Source: Puniceibacterium sp. (GTDB lineage: Bacteria > Pseudomonadota > Alphaproteobacteria > Rhodobacterales > Rhodobacteraceae). Taken from it: a stretch of DNA of 49,015 nucleotides. The stretch's first letter is position 1. Every line of letters starts with the position of its first letter. The stretch covers positions 1 to 49,015 of the forward strand of contig JAGXGV010000004.1 of assembly GCA_024636635.1 (NCBI GenBank), read 5' to 3'. Below the pieces are notes generated by a model that made no database searches, was not told the origin of the DNA, and worked only from the letters and a program-made list of their open reading frames with translations. The position numbers and the translations under genes were made by a program. This document shows, piece by piece, positions 17,253 to 24,927 of the stretch.

Positions 17253-18068
17253 TCAGACCATGGCAAGAATACGTGCCGGACCGCCGCTGCCGCCCTTGTG
17301 CTTGGGTGCGCCGATGAACACGGTCGCCCCCGTGGCAGGCATCAGATCGAGGTTGGCGATACATTCGATCCCGAACCGGCCCTGCGGCAACCAGGCGTAA
17401 TGAGTGGCAAAATCGGGCGAGATTCCGGAGTCGAGCGACAGCGTATCCGATGCGATCGACGCCGCCCCGGTATCCAGCAGCATCTGGGCCGCTTCCACAT
17501 GGAACCCCGGAAAGTGCATCGCGGTGCCGTCGAAGTTGCGATAGCCGTCCGTCGTGACCTTTGCACCCCAGCCGGAATAGAGCGCAACACAGGCCTGATC
17601 GGGGATCGGGCCGTTGGCGTCGATCCAGGCTTGCAGGTCGTCCGGCGACAGCGTGGTGTCCGCATCCTCGGCCGCGCGGGCGGAAATGTCGATGACGCAG
17701 AGCGGCGCCATCAGCGACATGACCGGGATCTCGTCCACGGAAATCCCGTCTGCGGAAAAGTGCAGCGGCGCGTCCACATGGGTGCCGGTGTGTTCGTTCA
17801 CCGTCATGTTGAACAGGTTGAAGCCGTCGCTGTCGAACTGGTAAAGCTGTTCCGCCGCAAAGCCGGGCTCCCCGAAGAAAGTCGGGAAATCGCCCGAAAG
17901 GGTGTGGGTCAGATCGGTCAGACCGGCATGGGCGGCGGCCCGGGCGCCCGTGGGCAGCGCGGTGGCCCCAAGGGCAGCGGCGGCCCCGGCCATCCCCGCA
18001 GAGGCGAAAAAGCTGCGCCTCGACAGCATTCGGTCCTTCACGGCATTCATCACACAGGCATCACACAT
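17253..18068 (-). CDS. Tat-exported cyclase-family (kynurenine formamidase-like) hydrolase
   Basis: The 271-aa protein begins with a twin-arginine signal (LSRRSFFASAG followed by an alanine-rich hydrophobic stretch, likely cleaved near ARAAA), so it should act in the periplasm. The mature part has the metal-binding motif of the cyclase family, EHTGTHVDAPLHF, as in KynB-type formamidases and isatin hydrolases. The ATG at 18068 (MCDACVMNAV) has GGAGGGA at good distance; a frame open to 18494 has no family sequence before this. The substrate is unknown; periplasmic location argues against normal tryptophan breakdown. The gene lies opposite in strand between two truncated plus-strand genes, so its promoter must lie within the remnant of the second. 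Confidence 0.85.
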   Translation of the reverse strand: MCDACVMNAVKDRMLSRRSFFASAGMAGAAAALGATALPTGARAAAHAGLTDLTHTLSGDFPTFFGEPGFAAEQLYQFDSDGFNLFNMTVNEHTGTHVDAPLHFSADGISVDEIPVMSLMAPLCVIDISARAAEDADTTLSPDDLQAWIDANGPIPDQACVALYSGWGAKVTTDGYRNFDGTAMHFPGFHVEAAQMLLDTGAASIASDTLSLDSGISPDFATHYAWLPQGRFGIECIANLDLMPATGATVFIGAPKHKGGSGGPARILAMV

Positions 18069-18092
18069 TGGAATCTCCCTCCGGTTCGCTGG

Positions 18093-18452
18093 CTGTTGCG
18101 TCCAGCGCTTGACCCGCTGGGGCTGACCTATCCGCAATATCTGGTGATGGTGACGCTTTGGGTTCAGGCGCCGCTTAGTGTCGGGCAGATCGGTCGGCGG
18201 TTGGGGCTGGAATCCAATACCCTTACCCCGATGCTCAAACGGCTGGAAGGCATGGGGTTGGTGCGGCGTGACCGTGACGGCGCCGACGAACGCCGCGTCT
18301 CTGTGGACCTCACGGACGCGGGCCGGTCGATGCAGGCGCGGGCGGCCCATGTGCCGGGCTGCGCCTCGGCCGCGACCGGGATGCGCCATGACGAGATACA
18401 GGCGCTCCGGACGCAATTGCGCAGGTTGCAGACCGCCCTGCGGACGGCCTGA
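18093..18452 (+). pseudogene. 5'-truncated OhrR/MarR-family regulator
   Basis: The translation from 18096 reads LDPLGLTYPQYLVMVTLW, then a complete winged helix (LSVGQIGRRLGLESNTLTPMLKRLEGMGLVRRDRD, DERRVSVDLTDAG) and the C-terminal dimer helix. This is the pattern of OhrR-type peroxide sensors. The first 25-30 residues are missing, including the region that carries the reactive cysteine (normally near QLCFALY). Upstream of the homology the frame reads unrelated sequence belonging to the 5' region of the divergent cyclase gene. A TTG at 18096 could still start a 118-aa protein, but without the sensing cysteine. No ohr gene is nearby. Confidence 0.7.
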
Positions 18453-18514
18453 ACCGGGGACGCAGAACCAGCACCATCTGCCGGGGCGATCCATGGCCGG
18501 GCAGAGTGGAAATC

Positions 18515-18530
18515 AATTGCAGCGGCAATT
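18515..18530. other. Small hairpin between regulator remnant and gene cluster
   Basis: AATTGC and GCAATT flank a four-base loop. The stem is short and has no U tract, so termination is unlikely; it may be an operator or chance. Confidence 0.25.
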
Positions 18531-18560
18531 TGTTTCGGGGCAGGATCGGGCAGATCTTTT

Positions 18561-18591
18561 TTGATCCACGATGGATGTAAATCAGTATAAC
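18561..18591 (+). promoter_or_regulatory. Candidate promoter of the AAA+ cluster
   Basis: TTGATC (18561-18566) and TATAAC (18586-18591) are 19 bases apart in a locally AT-rich stretch about 70 bp before the first gene. The spacing is slightly long. It is the only clear promoter-like sequence before an uninterrupted seven-kilobase run of plus-strand genes. Confidence 0.4.
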
Positions 18592-18658
18592 ATTACCCAT
18601 GTCCAGAGGACCGTGTCCGGCAGGACCACCCCGCTGGCCCGTCAAGGAGACCCCGAGC

Positions 18659-19735
18659 ATGTCCGATTTCGAAGCCCAGGTCCGCCAGAGCCAGGCCCAG
18701 GTAGCCGAGGCGCAGGCCAAGATTTCCGAACTCACCAGCCGGATCGAGACGACGCGCGCCAAGATAAAGGCCGGCGACGACGTCACCATCGACATCGAGA
18801 CTGCGACGCTTGACGACGTGAATACCCATACCGACGTGATGAACGCCAACATCGCCGAGCTGATCATGGGGCTGGACGATGTCACCTCGGCGTTTTCGCG
18901 TGACTTCGACGAGATGCGCAACAAGACCGGGTGGGAAAGCCTTGTCGGGGTCTTTTCCAAGGGCAAGTCGGATTCGATGCGGCACGAACGCATCAAGATG
19001 GCCAGCATCGACGACAAGTTGCAGGATCTGATCGGCAAGTCCGATGTGATCGTGAAACTGCTTGAGGGGCAATTGCTTCTTCTCAACGAGCAGAAGGACC
19101 GGGTTGAGACGAACCTGTCCGAAACGCTGGACGAACGCGAATTCACCGTGGGTGAGCTTGAGGCGGTGAAGGCCGAGGTTCTGAAGCTGGACCCCCGGAT
19201 CATCGACCTTGAACGGCGGATTTCCATGGAGCAGGACGCGGCAGCGCGCACCAAGCTGGAAACTGAACTGTCGGATCTGAACCGCGCCTATAATGCGCTG
19301 GTGCAGGACGAACAGGTGAAGCTTGCCAAATCGCAGACGCTGGAACGCTATATCGAGAAGGGCAAGACCTGGATAGATTCGCTCCAGAATCAGGCGGCGA
19401 CGCAGATGGTACTGATCAACAAGCTTCAGACCGATACGAAACAGCGGGTGGTGCTGTACGATGCCCTGTCCAAGTCGCTCAAGACCGCGCAGCAGCAGGA
19501 TGTGGCGCACCGGATCAACGAAATCGGCGTACAGAGCGATCAGGAGGCGCAGACCGCGATGGCCGCCATCGGCACAGCCACCAATCAGCGCATGGCCGAC
19601 ATGATGGAAAAGCACGAGGATCACATGGTCTTTGCCCGCGAGGTGCTGGAGGCCAAGGCCAGGGCGGACGAACGGTTTGCCCGACGTTTTGCGTCAATCG
19701 TCGAGAAGCACGACAAGAACCTGTACGGGTCGTGA
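18659..19735 (+). CDS. Coiled-coil protein, possibly TelA-like
   Basis: This 358-aa protein is nearly all charged helix, with heptad-like segments at about 5-45, 110-230 and 240-300 and no membrane segment or signal. ATG 18659 (MSDFEAQVRQ) has AGGAGA eight bases upstream. The stretch GWESLVGVFSKGKSDSMRHERI, followed by a long helix with LEGQLLLLNEQKDRVE, recalls the layout of TelA (toxic-anion-resistance) proteins, but I am not sure of this. It is the first gene of the cluster; its stop overlaps the next small ORF (TGATG). A structural or adaptor role for the downstream ATPase is possible. Confidence 0.75.
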   Translation: MSDFEAQVRQSQAQVAEAQAKISELTSRIETTRAKIKAGDDVTIDIETATLDDVNTHTDVMNANIAELIMGLDDVTSAFSRDFDEMRNKTGWESLVGVFSKGKSDSMRHERIKMASIDDKLQDLIGKSDVIVKLLEGQLLLLNEQKDRVETNLSETLDEREFTVGELEAVKAEVLKLDPRIIDLERRISMEQDAAARTKLETELSDLNRAYNALVQDEQVKLAKSQTLERYIEKGKTWIDSLQNQAATQMVLINKLQTDTKQRVVLYDALSKSLKTAQQQDVAHRINEIGVQSDQEAQTAMAAIGTATNQRMADMMEKHEDHMVFAREVLEAKARADERFARRFASIVEKHDKNLYGS

Positions 19736-19833
19736 TGCAGGACGGTGGTCGCAGCAAAGCGGAACGGGGCGCCAGACTTCTGTCGGCCTTCCTTGACCGC
19801 TGCGCAGGGGCCGTGCGGGTGGCGTCGGCATGA
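19735..19833 (+). CDS. 32-residue microORF overlapping both neighbours
   Basis: The ATG at 19735 shares its A with the stop of the coiled-coil gene (TGATG), and the TGA at 19831-19833 overlaps the ATG of the next gene (ATGA). The product is a basic 32-aa peptide with an amphipathic middle (RGARLLSAFLDRCAGAVRV). Both junctions fit translational coupling, and the downstream gene has no good ribosome site of its own. It may be a real peptide, or a coupling device that carries ribosomes into the 372-aa gene. No homologue is known to me. Confidence 0.5.
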   Translation: MQDGGRSKAERGARLLSAFLDRCAGAVRVASA

Positions 19834-20948
19834 GCGATCTGACCAACGACCATGTGGGTCTGAGCGATACCTTTGCGTCGCGCCGCTATTTTGCCAAGTT
19901 CGAGGCGATCAGCGGGCATCTCGCACGCGTCGCCGCGGTGCTGCATTCCGAAGGCAGGCTGGGGCGCGAAGAGGTCGAGGTGCTGGCGCGCTATGTGCAG
20001 GGCATCGCCTTTACCTTCCGCGCGCTTGGCTACAAGTATCTGCTGGTCGGGCGGGACACCGGGCAGTTCTTTGGCTCTTTGACCATGGACAACCACGAAT
20101 CGGGGTTTCCGGTCGCTTCGGAATTGCTGGTGATGGCGAACGATGCGTTGCAGGCGTGCGGGCATCTGGACGCGATGCCGTCGGTCGCCGTGCTGAAGGA
20201 TCAGATGGTGGCGCAGATCATCGGCGAACGGAGCCTGCCGACGCGCCTGCAATATGCCCTGAGCCAGCGGCTGTATTACGAGGAGTTGTCGCGGGGCAAG
20301 CTGTTCTGGCCGCGTAACGATCCGGTGGCGGTCTGGCTGTCGGGGGCCGAGCCGCGGCGGCGTTACCTGATCCACTGGGCGGTCTACGATTCGGTCATCA
20401 ACCTGCCGGTGGTCTACCTGATGGAGGTCGAGGATTCGGGGCGCGAGGCGCTGCCGCGCGACCAGCGCCGCTGGCCCGAGGTTCAGACGCATCTCATGGG
20501 GCAGGCGCTGGGGGGTCTGAAGCTGCTGACCATCGCCAGGGGATTCGACGAGAGTTTCGCCGACCTGCATCCCAAGCGGCTGCGGCGCCTGCATCTGGGA
20601 CCGATGTATTCGCATGCCTTCACGCGCCAATCCGGCCCGATCCGCGAGGTGCTGGCCGAGGCACATGCCCCCGCCGGTCAGGACTGGGCGCTGGCCTGGA
20701 CGCTGGAAGAGCTGGAAAGCGAGCGGGTGCGCGAGGAACGCACCGGCTGGTTCGGCACGGTGGAACGCGAGATCTTTGCGCTCGACCCGTTTTCGGGGCG
20801 CGGAATCGAGACGGGGGCCACCCGCAGCGAACGCATGATCGTCCTGCCCGAACGGCCCTATCAGGTGCTCGCTGAAAAGGCGCCGCCGGGATTTTCCGCC
20901 GTGCGCAAGTTTGTGGTGAGTCCGGGGGGGCGGGTGCTCAGTTACTGA
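19830..20948 (+). CDS. Conserved-looking protein of unknown function (372 aa)
   Basis: I do not recognise this protein. It has no signal peptide and no clear membrane helix. It looks mixed alpha/beta, with notable stretches such as YKYLLVGRDTGQFFGSL, RRRYLIHWAVYDSVINLPVVYLMEVE and RRLHLGPMYSHAFT. The codon usage matches the neighbours, so it is a genuine gene of this genome. Its start overlaps the microORF stop and it ends 69 bp before the AAA+ ATPase gene. By position it should be a partner of the ATPase. Confidence 0.8.
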   Translation: MSDLTNDHVGLSDTFASRRYFAKFEAISGHLARVAAVLHSEGRLGREEVEVLARYVQGIAFTFRALGYKYLLVGRDTGQFFGSLTMDNHESGFPVASELLVMANDALQACGHLDAMPSVAVLKDQMVAQIIGERSLPTRLQYALSQRLYYEELSRGKLFWPRNDPVAVWLSGAEPRRRYLIHWAVYDSVINLPVVYLMEVEDSGREALPRDQRRWPEVQTHLMGQALGGLKLLTIARGFDESFADLHPKRLRRLHLGPMYSHAFTRQSGPIREVLAEAHAPAGQDWALAWTLEELESERVREERTGWFGTVEREIFALDPFSGRGIETGATRSERMIVLPERPYQVLAEKAPPGFSAVRKFVVSPGGRVLSY

Positions 20949-21017
20949 GGGATGTCTTGTGCCCGAGGGGTGGATTCTGGGTATTTTTGAAAAGAAGAAG
21001 CGGGAGAGCGCCAGGAC

Positions 21018-22958
21018 ATGAGCCAGACATCCGACCTTATGGAATTGCGCGAGGCAGACATCCGCAAGCATTACGCCGCTGCGGCGGCGCTGCTGGAAGG
21101 GTTTGACCACACGCCGCGGATCGCCCGGGCGCGGGTGTCAGGGCCGGCGCAAGAGCGGTCGCCGGGCATTGCCGCGGGGCGGCGGTTGCGCAGCACGACG
21201 CCCGGGCTGGTGACCCGCAGCACCGCGCGTCCCGAGGGCGTGCATCTGATCGCCCGGATCGAGGCGATGCATGGCGACGATCCGCTGCTGTCGCCCTTGC
21301 AGGCGACGGCGATCAGCCTTCTGCGCCGGGCGCTGTCCATTGCGCTTGCCGTCGGCGAGACGTTTTCGGACGCGACCGGGCTTGGCGCGCTCAAGCGCGT
21401 CAACCTGCAGGGGCCGATCGGCGACGATCGCCGCGCAGAGTTCACCGAACTGCTGGGTGCCGAGGCGCTGGCCGTTGCCCATGTGTTTGCCAATGCGCTG
21501 GCCTTCCTGCTGCGCCCGCATGGGCCGGACATTTCGGTGACGATCGGGGATGTGGACGAGGTGCTGACCGAAAATGCCGGATTGGCCCTGCACGGCGCGC
21601 TCTGGCAGCTTGATCAGGAGATCGCGACCCATGTCGGCGACGATGCGCATCTTGTCGCCACGCTGAGCGCCTATGCCGAGGCGCTGATGGCGCAGGTGGC
21701 GTTGCGGGCGCAGGGCGCCCCCCGGGTCGCCGCCTTTTCCGGGGCAAGCTGGCGTGTCGAGGCGGACGATTTCACCATCCGCGGCTTTCAGCCATCGACG
21801 CAGGCGCGCGGCACGACCCTGACCATGCAGTTCAAGAAACCCCAAGAGGTCGTCGGCAACCATATCGCCAAATATCAGGCCCTGCGTCTGTCCAAGATGC
21901 TGATGGCCTATGATTTTGACCGCCGCCTGAACCCGTTTGCGGACCTTGGCGGGTTCATTTTCACCTTCATGGGGGACGGCGCGCCCGGCACCGGCAAGAC
22001 GACGCTGATCCAGATGATGGCGGGCCTTTTGCACGGCTATTGCGAGGTGGCGGGCTATCCGTTCCGTTACCAGAATCTGAGCACCGAGAATATCGACAGC
22101 TATCAGGGCAAGTCGGGCCAGAATGCCAAGGCGTTCATCGACCACATCCTAGACCCTGCGGTGATCGGGTTCGGCACCATCGACGACATCGACCAGCTTG
22201 CGGGCAAGAGGGGCGACCGGCAATCCTCGGCCGGGCAGCTCGAGATTACCGCGGTGCTGATGGAATCGTTCGCGGGGGCAAATACGGTGGTCCGCGGCAA
22301 CTGTACCTTCGGGATGTTTTCGAACTTTCCCGAAAATGTCGACGATGCCCTGCGCCAGCGTGCCGGGGCGCGGTTTCTGGTGGACGGGCCGCAGACGCGC
22401 GAGGATTACATCGACATCCTTGCCTTGCTGTTGGGCAAGCGGCACAAGATTCCGCTGGGCGATCACGACCTGTTCGCCGCGCAGGAGGTCAAGCGGGCGG
22501 TGGCGGCAAGTTTTGAATCACATGCCCGCCCGCACGAGGCCGGGCTGATCGAGGTGTTCGAGCGGGTGCAGGGATCGGTCGGCGATCTGGACACGCTGGC
22601 CAAGCTGGGCACCTACCTCAAGGCGATCCAGATGGCGGATGCGCGGTTTACAGGCCGGGCGATCAAGAACATCACCGACGCGGTCAAGGTGCGGGCGATG
22701 GATTTCGAACTGCCGGACGACTGGATGGAACGGCCCGACGTCTTCCTGTTCCAGCCCTATGAGGTAAAGCTGGGCATGATTTCCGAACTGCGCCGCCCCA
22801 TCACCGTCGGGATGGTGATACAGGAAATCAATCGCTACGCGGATTCCGAGTTCCGCTATGCCGACAAGTCGGACGAGGCGGCTGTGGAGGCGATGGTGCG
22901 GGAGTATGAGCGGACTGAGGCCGCGAAGAAGCGGTATCTGGAGGGGAAGAATGGCTGA
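21018..22958 (+). CDS. AAA+ ATPase with a long unique N-terminal region
   Basis: Of 646 residues, the first ~310 match nothing I know and are helical. An AAA+ module follows: Walker A GAPGTGKT at 321-328, a Walker B-like IDDID at 388-392 with Asp-Asp in place of the usual Asp-Glu, then sensor and arginine-finger candidates in FSNFPENVDDALRQRAGAR (R446, R448). The C-terminal lid region carries KAIQMADARFTGRAIKNI. There is no signal or membrane segment. The spacing of motifs resembles MoxR/spastin-type remodelling ATPases more than helicases. It is the catalytic centre of the cluster, flanked by coiled-coil and membrane proteins. The target it remodels is unknown. Confidence 0.85.
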   Translation: MSQTSDLMELREADIRKHYAAAAALLEGFDHTPRIARARVSGPAQERSPGIAAGRRLRSTTPGLVTRSTARPEGVHLIARIEAMHGDDPLLSPLQATAISLLRRALSIALAVGETFSDATGLGALKRVNLQGPIGDDRRAEFTELLGAEALAVAHVFANALAFLLRPHGPDISVTIGDVDEVLTENAGLALHGALWQLDQEIATHVGDDAHLVATLSAYAEALMAQVALRAQGAPRVAAFSGASWRVEADDFTIRGFQPSTQARGTTLTMQFKKPQEVVGNHIAKYQALRLSKMLMAYDFDRRLNPFADLGGFIFTFMGDGAPGTGKTTLIQMMAGLLHGYCEVAGYPFRYQNLSTENIDSYQGKSGQNAKAFIDHILDPAVIGFGTIDDIDQLAGKRGDRQSSAGQLEITAVLMESFAGANTVVRGNCTFGMFSNFPENVDDALRQRAGARFLVDGPQTREDYIDILALLLGKRHKIPLGDHDLFAAQEVKRAVAASFESHARPHEAGLIEVFERVQGSVGDLDTLAKLGTYLKAIQMADARFTGRAIKNITDAVKVRAMDFELPDDWMERPDVFLFQPYEVKLGMISELRRPITVGMVIQEINRYADSEFRYADKSDEAAVEAMVREYERTEAAKKRYLEGKNG

Positions 22959-23005
22959 GGTCATCTCGATGACAGGACGGGCCGCGAGAGGTAAGGAGAT
23001 CCGAT

Positions 23006-23326
23006 TTGTTCACTAGGAAATTCAAGTATGTTGTCTATCAATTGACCTTCTCTAATGGCGAGATTTACGTGGGAAAAGACATTGGCTTTGGCGGACATTC
23101 CATCAGATACTTTGGTTCGTGGAATCGAGAAGTTGTCGAGCAAGAATTTTCGAAGAAGGCAGACTTTACGCTGCGCAAACTGATACATTTTGTAAATGAG
23201 AGTAAAGAAGAAGTCAGTCGAGTTAAAAACGAACTTATTTTATCGCTTGGAGCAAATTATCTCGAAATTGGCTACAATAATACGCCCAAACTTCGGAAGA
23301 CATTGAATCGGGATCGGGGCCATTGA
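23006..23326 (+). CDS. Single-domain GIY-YIG nuclease-like protein, AT-rich
   Basis: This 106-aa protein is one GIY-YIG domain. The two tyrosines are in KYVVYQL (Y11) and EIYVGKD (Y21), the arginine in HSIRYFGS (R34), the glutamate in VKNELIL (E76), and the asparagine in GYNNT (N91). All five active-site positions are kept. The start is a TTG at 23006 with AAGGAGAT five bases upstream. The stop overlaps the TTG start of the next gene. The DNA is strikingly AT-rich, with codons such as TTA, AAT and ATA, unlike all neighbours, so recent acquisition is likely. A 14-bp hairpin (22960-22973) lies just before it. It may be a passenger or part of the cluster. Confidence 0.82.
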   Translation: MFTRKFKYVVYQLTFSNGEIYVGKDIGFGGHSIRYFGSWNREVVEQEFSKKADFTLRKLIHFVNESKEEVSRVKNELILSLGANYLEIGYNNTPKLRKTLNRDRGH

Positions 23327-24651
23327 AACGCCTCATCCAAACCGGCCTGATGTTCGGCAATCTGATCCGCGTCGACTCGCCTGCGCTGGTCGAGCGGTAT
23401 AACCGCGCGCTGAAACACCTCACCACCCACACAACCAACCTTAAAGAATTCCATATCGACATCTCCGGCTTTTCGCCCGAGATCGGGGCGGAACTGGGCG
23501 ATCCGCTTTACCTCAACCCCAGAGGCGTGAACCGGATGTTCATCCTGCTGTCCACGCAGCAGAAGACCGCGCCGTTGCTTGATGCCAAATTCTCGACCTC
23601 GCGCGGGATCCTGCGGCAATTCATCGAGACCAACGAGGCGCAGCTTTTCGCGCTGACCGCAAAGGATGCCGTAGGCGGAGAGCTGGTGAATTCGGTCCAT
23701 GACGTCAGCGACCCGGCGCGCCTGCTGGACATCCGAAAGATCCGGATCGAGGCGGATACCTCCAGCGGCACCCTGCGCGATGCCGACAAACTGGCGCAGA
23801 TGGTCGACACGTTCCAGACCAAAGACGACGCCTGGTATGACGATGTGCTGATCGCCGACATGATCACGCTGGCGAAACGCACAGGGGATGTGGTGCGCAA
23901 TCCGGTGCGGCTGAGCCATATGGAATTTACACAGGGCAATTTCTGGACTGCGCATTTCGGCGGGATCTACATCTTTCGCGACGTGCCCGAACCGGCGGCG
24001 ATCCTGGCCGGGCCGCCGCTGGTCCTGCCCATCGACACCGTGCTGCGCACGGAGAACCGCAACCGCATCGCCGCCTTTCTGGACACCAACCGGCTGGTCG
24101 AGCCCATCGTTCAGGCGCGCGGGGTCGATGCCGCGGCCGTGCTGCGCCAGAAGATGGATTTCATAACCGTGGACGCGGCGCAGGATGCGGAAATCGACCT
24201 GTCCGGCGCGACGCGGCGCGACATCCGACTGCTGGCGCGGCGTCATTCCGGCGACCTGCCGGCCGAATGGCACGGTCTGAACGCGCTTGTCGCCTGGGCC
24301 GAGGGCGAAGGCACCTGGCCGCATCTTACGTCAGAGCATCCGGCGTATTTCTACACACTGCGGGGGGCGGACACGCCCGACCGGGATCTGGTCAACATGC
24401 TGCTGGCGGAACTGGCGCCCAAGGACATCCGCCAGTTGTTCATCTGTCACAAGGATCTGTTCTATCGGCTTTACCAGGACTGGGGCGAGACAAAGAAAAC
24501 CTACGTGATCGATTTCCTGACCCGGGAGTATCAGGTGGACAAGGCAGGCGCGCGCCACGCCCTGTTCGGTCACGACGCCCCGATGCAGGAAGAACCGCAA
24601 GGCGCCCCCGCCAGCGTGCCACGCGTCGGTCCCTGGGGGCCGGCACGATGA
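23323..24651 (+). CDS. Protein of unknown function (442 aa)
   Basis: The function is not recognised. The protein is soluble, with no signal, and begins MKRLIQTGLMFGNLIRVDS from a TTG that overlaps the GIY-YIG stop. It shows a conserved-looking opening (FHIDISGFSPEIGAELGDPLYLN) and a C-terminal portion rich in charged helices (LAPKDIRQLFICHKDLFYRLYQDW). The last 25 residues are low-complexity. GC and codon use return to the local norm immediately. It overlaps the next gene by ATGA, so it belongs to the same transcription and translation unit. Confidence 0.78.
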   Translation: MKRLIQTGLMFGNLIRVDSPALVERYNRALKHLTTHTTNLKEFHIDISGFSPEIGAELGDPLYLNPRGVNRMFILLSTQQKTAPLLDAKFSTSRGILRQFIETNEAQLFALTAKDAVGGELVNSVHDVSDPARLLDIRKIRIEADTSSGTLRDADKLAQMVDTFQTKDDAWYDDVLIADMITLAKRTGDVVRNPVRLSHMEFTQGNFWTAHFGGIYIFRDVPEPAAILAGPPLVLPIDTVLRTENRNRIAAFLDTNRLVEPIVQARGVDAAAVLRQKMDFITVDAAQDAEIDLSGATRRDIRLLARRHSGDLPAEWHGLNALVAWAEGEGTWPHLTSEHPAYFYTLRGADTPDRDLVNMLLAELAPKDIRQLFICHKDLFYRLYQDWGETKKTYVIDFLTREYQVDKAGARHALFGHDAPMQEEPQGAPASVPRVGPWGPAR

Positions 24652-24914
24652 TCGCCCTGCTGCAACTGATGGTCGGCGGTTTCATCGTGCTGACACTGGT
24701 CTATATCGCCCTTTCGTTCTATTCACGCTCCGTACGACGCGGCAAACTAAAAGCCGAGTGGGACGAAGAAGGCATGACCGGCGATCGGGAAGCCTTTGTG
24801 CGGCAGGGGCTGAAGGACTATGATGGATCATTGCGGCGCAAGCTGATCCTCGGGGTCTATGTGGTGCCGGTCGTGCTGATCGGGGTGATCATCTACCTCG
24901 TCAATTTCTACTGA
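24648..24914 (+). CDS. Small two-helix membrane protein (88 aa)
   Basis: There are two membrane segments, at about 3-25 (LLQLMVGGFIVLTLVYIAL) and 66-87 (LILGVYVVPVVLIGVIIYLV), joined by a charged loop (RRGKLKAEWDEEGMTGDRE). Both ends probably face the same side. It is coupled to the previous gene by an ATGA overlap and lies 13 bp before the next. It probably helps to anchor the ATPase complex at the membrane. This is inference from position. Confidence 0.75.
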   Translation: MIALLQLMVGGFIVLTLVYIALSFYSRSVRRGKLKAEWDEEGMTGDREAFVRQGLKDYDGSLRRKLILGVYVVPVVLIGVIIYLVNFY

Positions 24915-24927
24915 GAAGGGGGCCGCA

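Noticed and set aside
17118-18452. One long plus-strand gene from the dnaE2 end to the regulator end
   Set aside because: Only the last ~118 residues resemble a protein family (OhrR/MarR). The first two thirds are antisense to the exported hydrolase, whose signal peptide, metal motif and ribosome site are clear.
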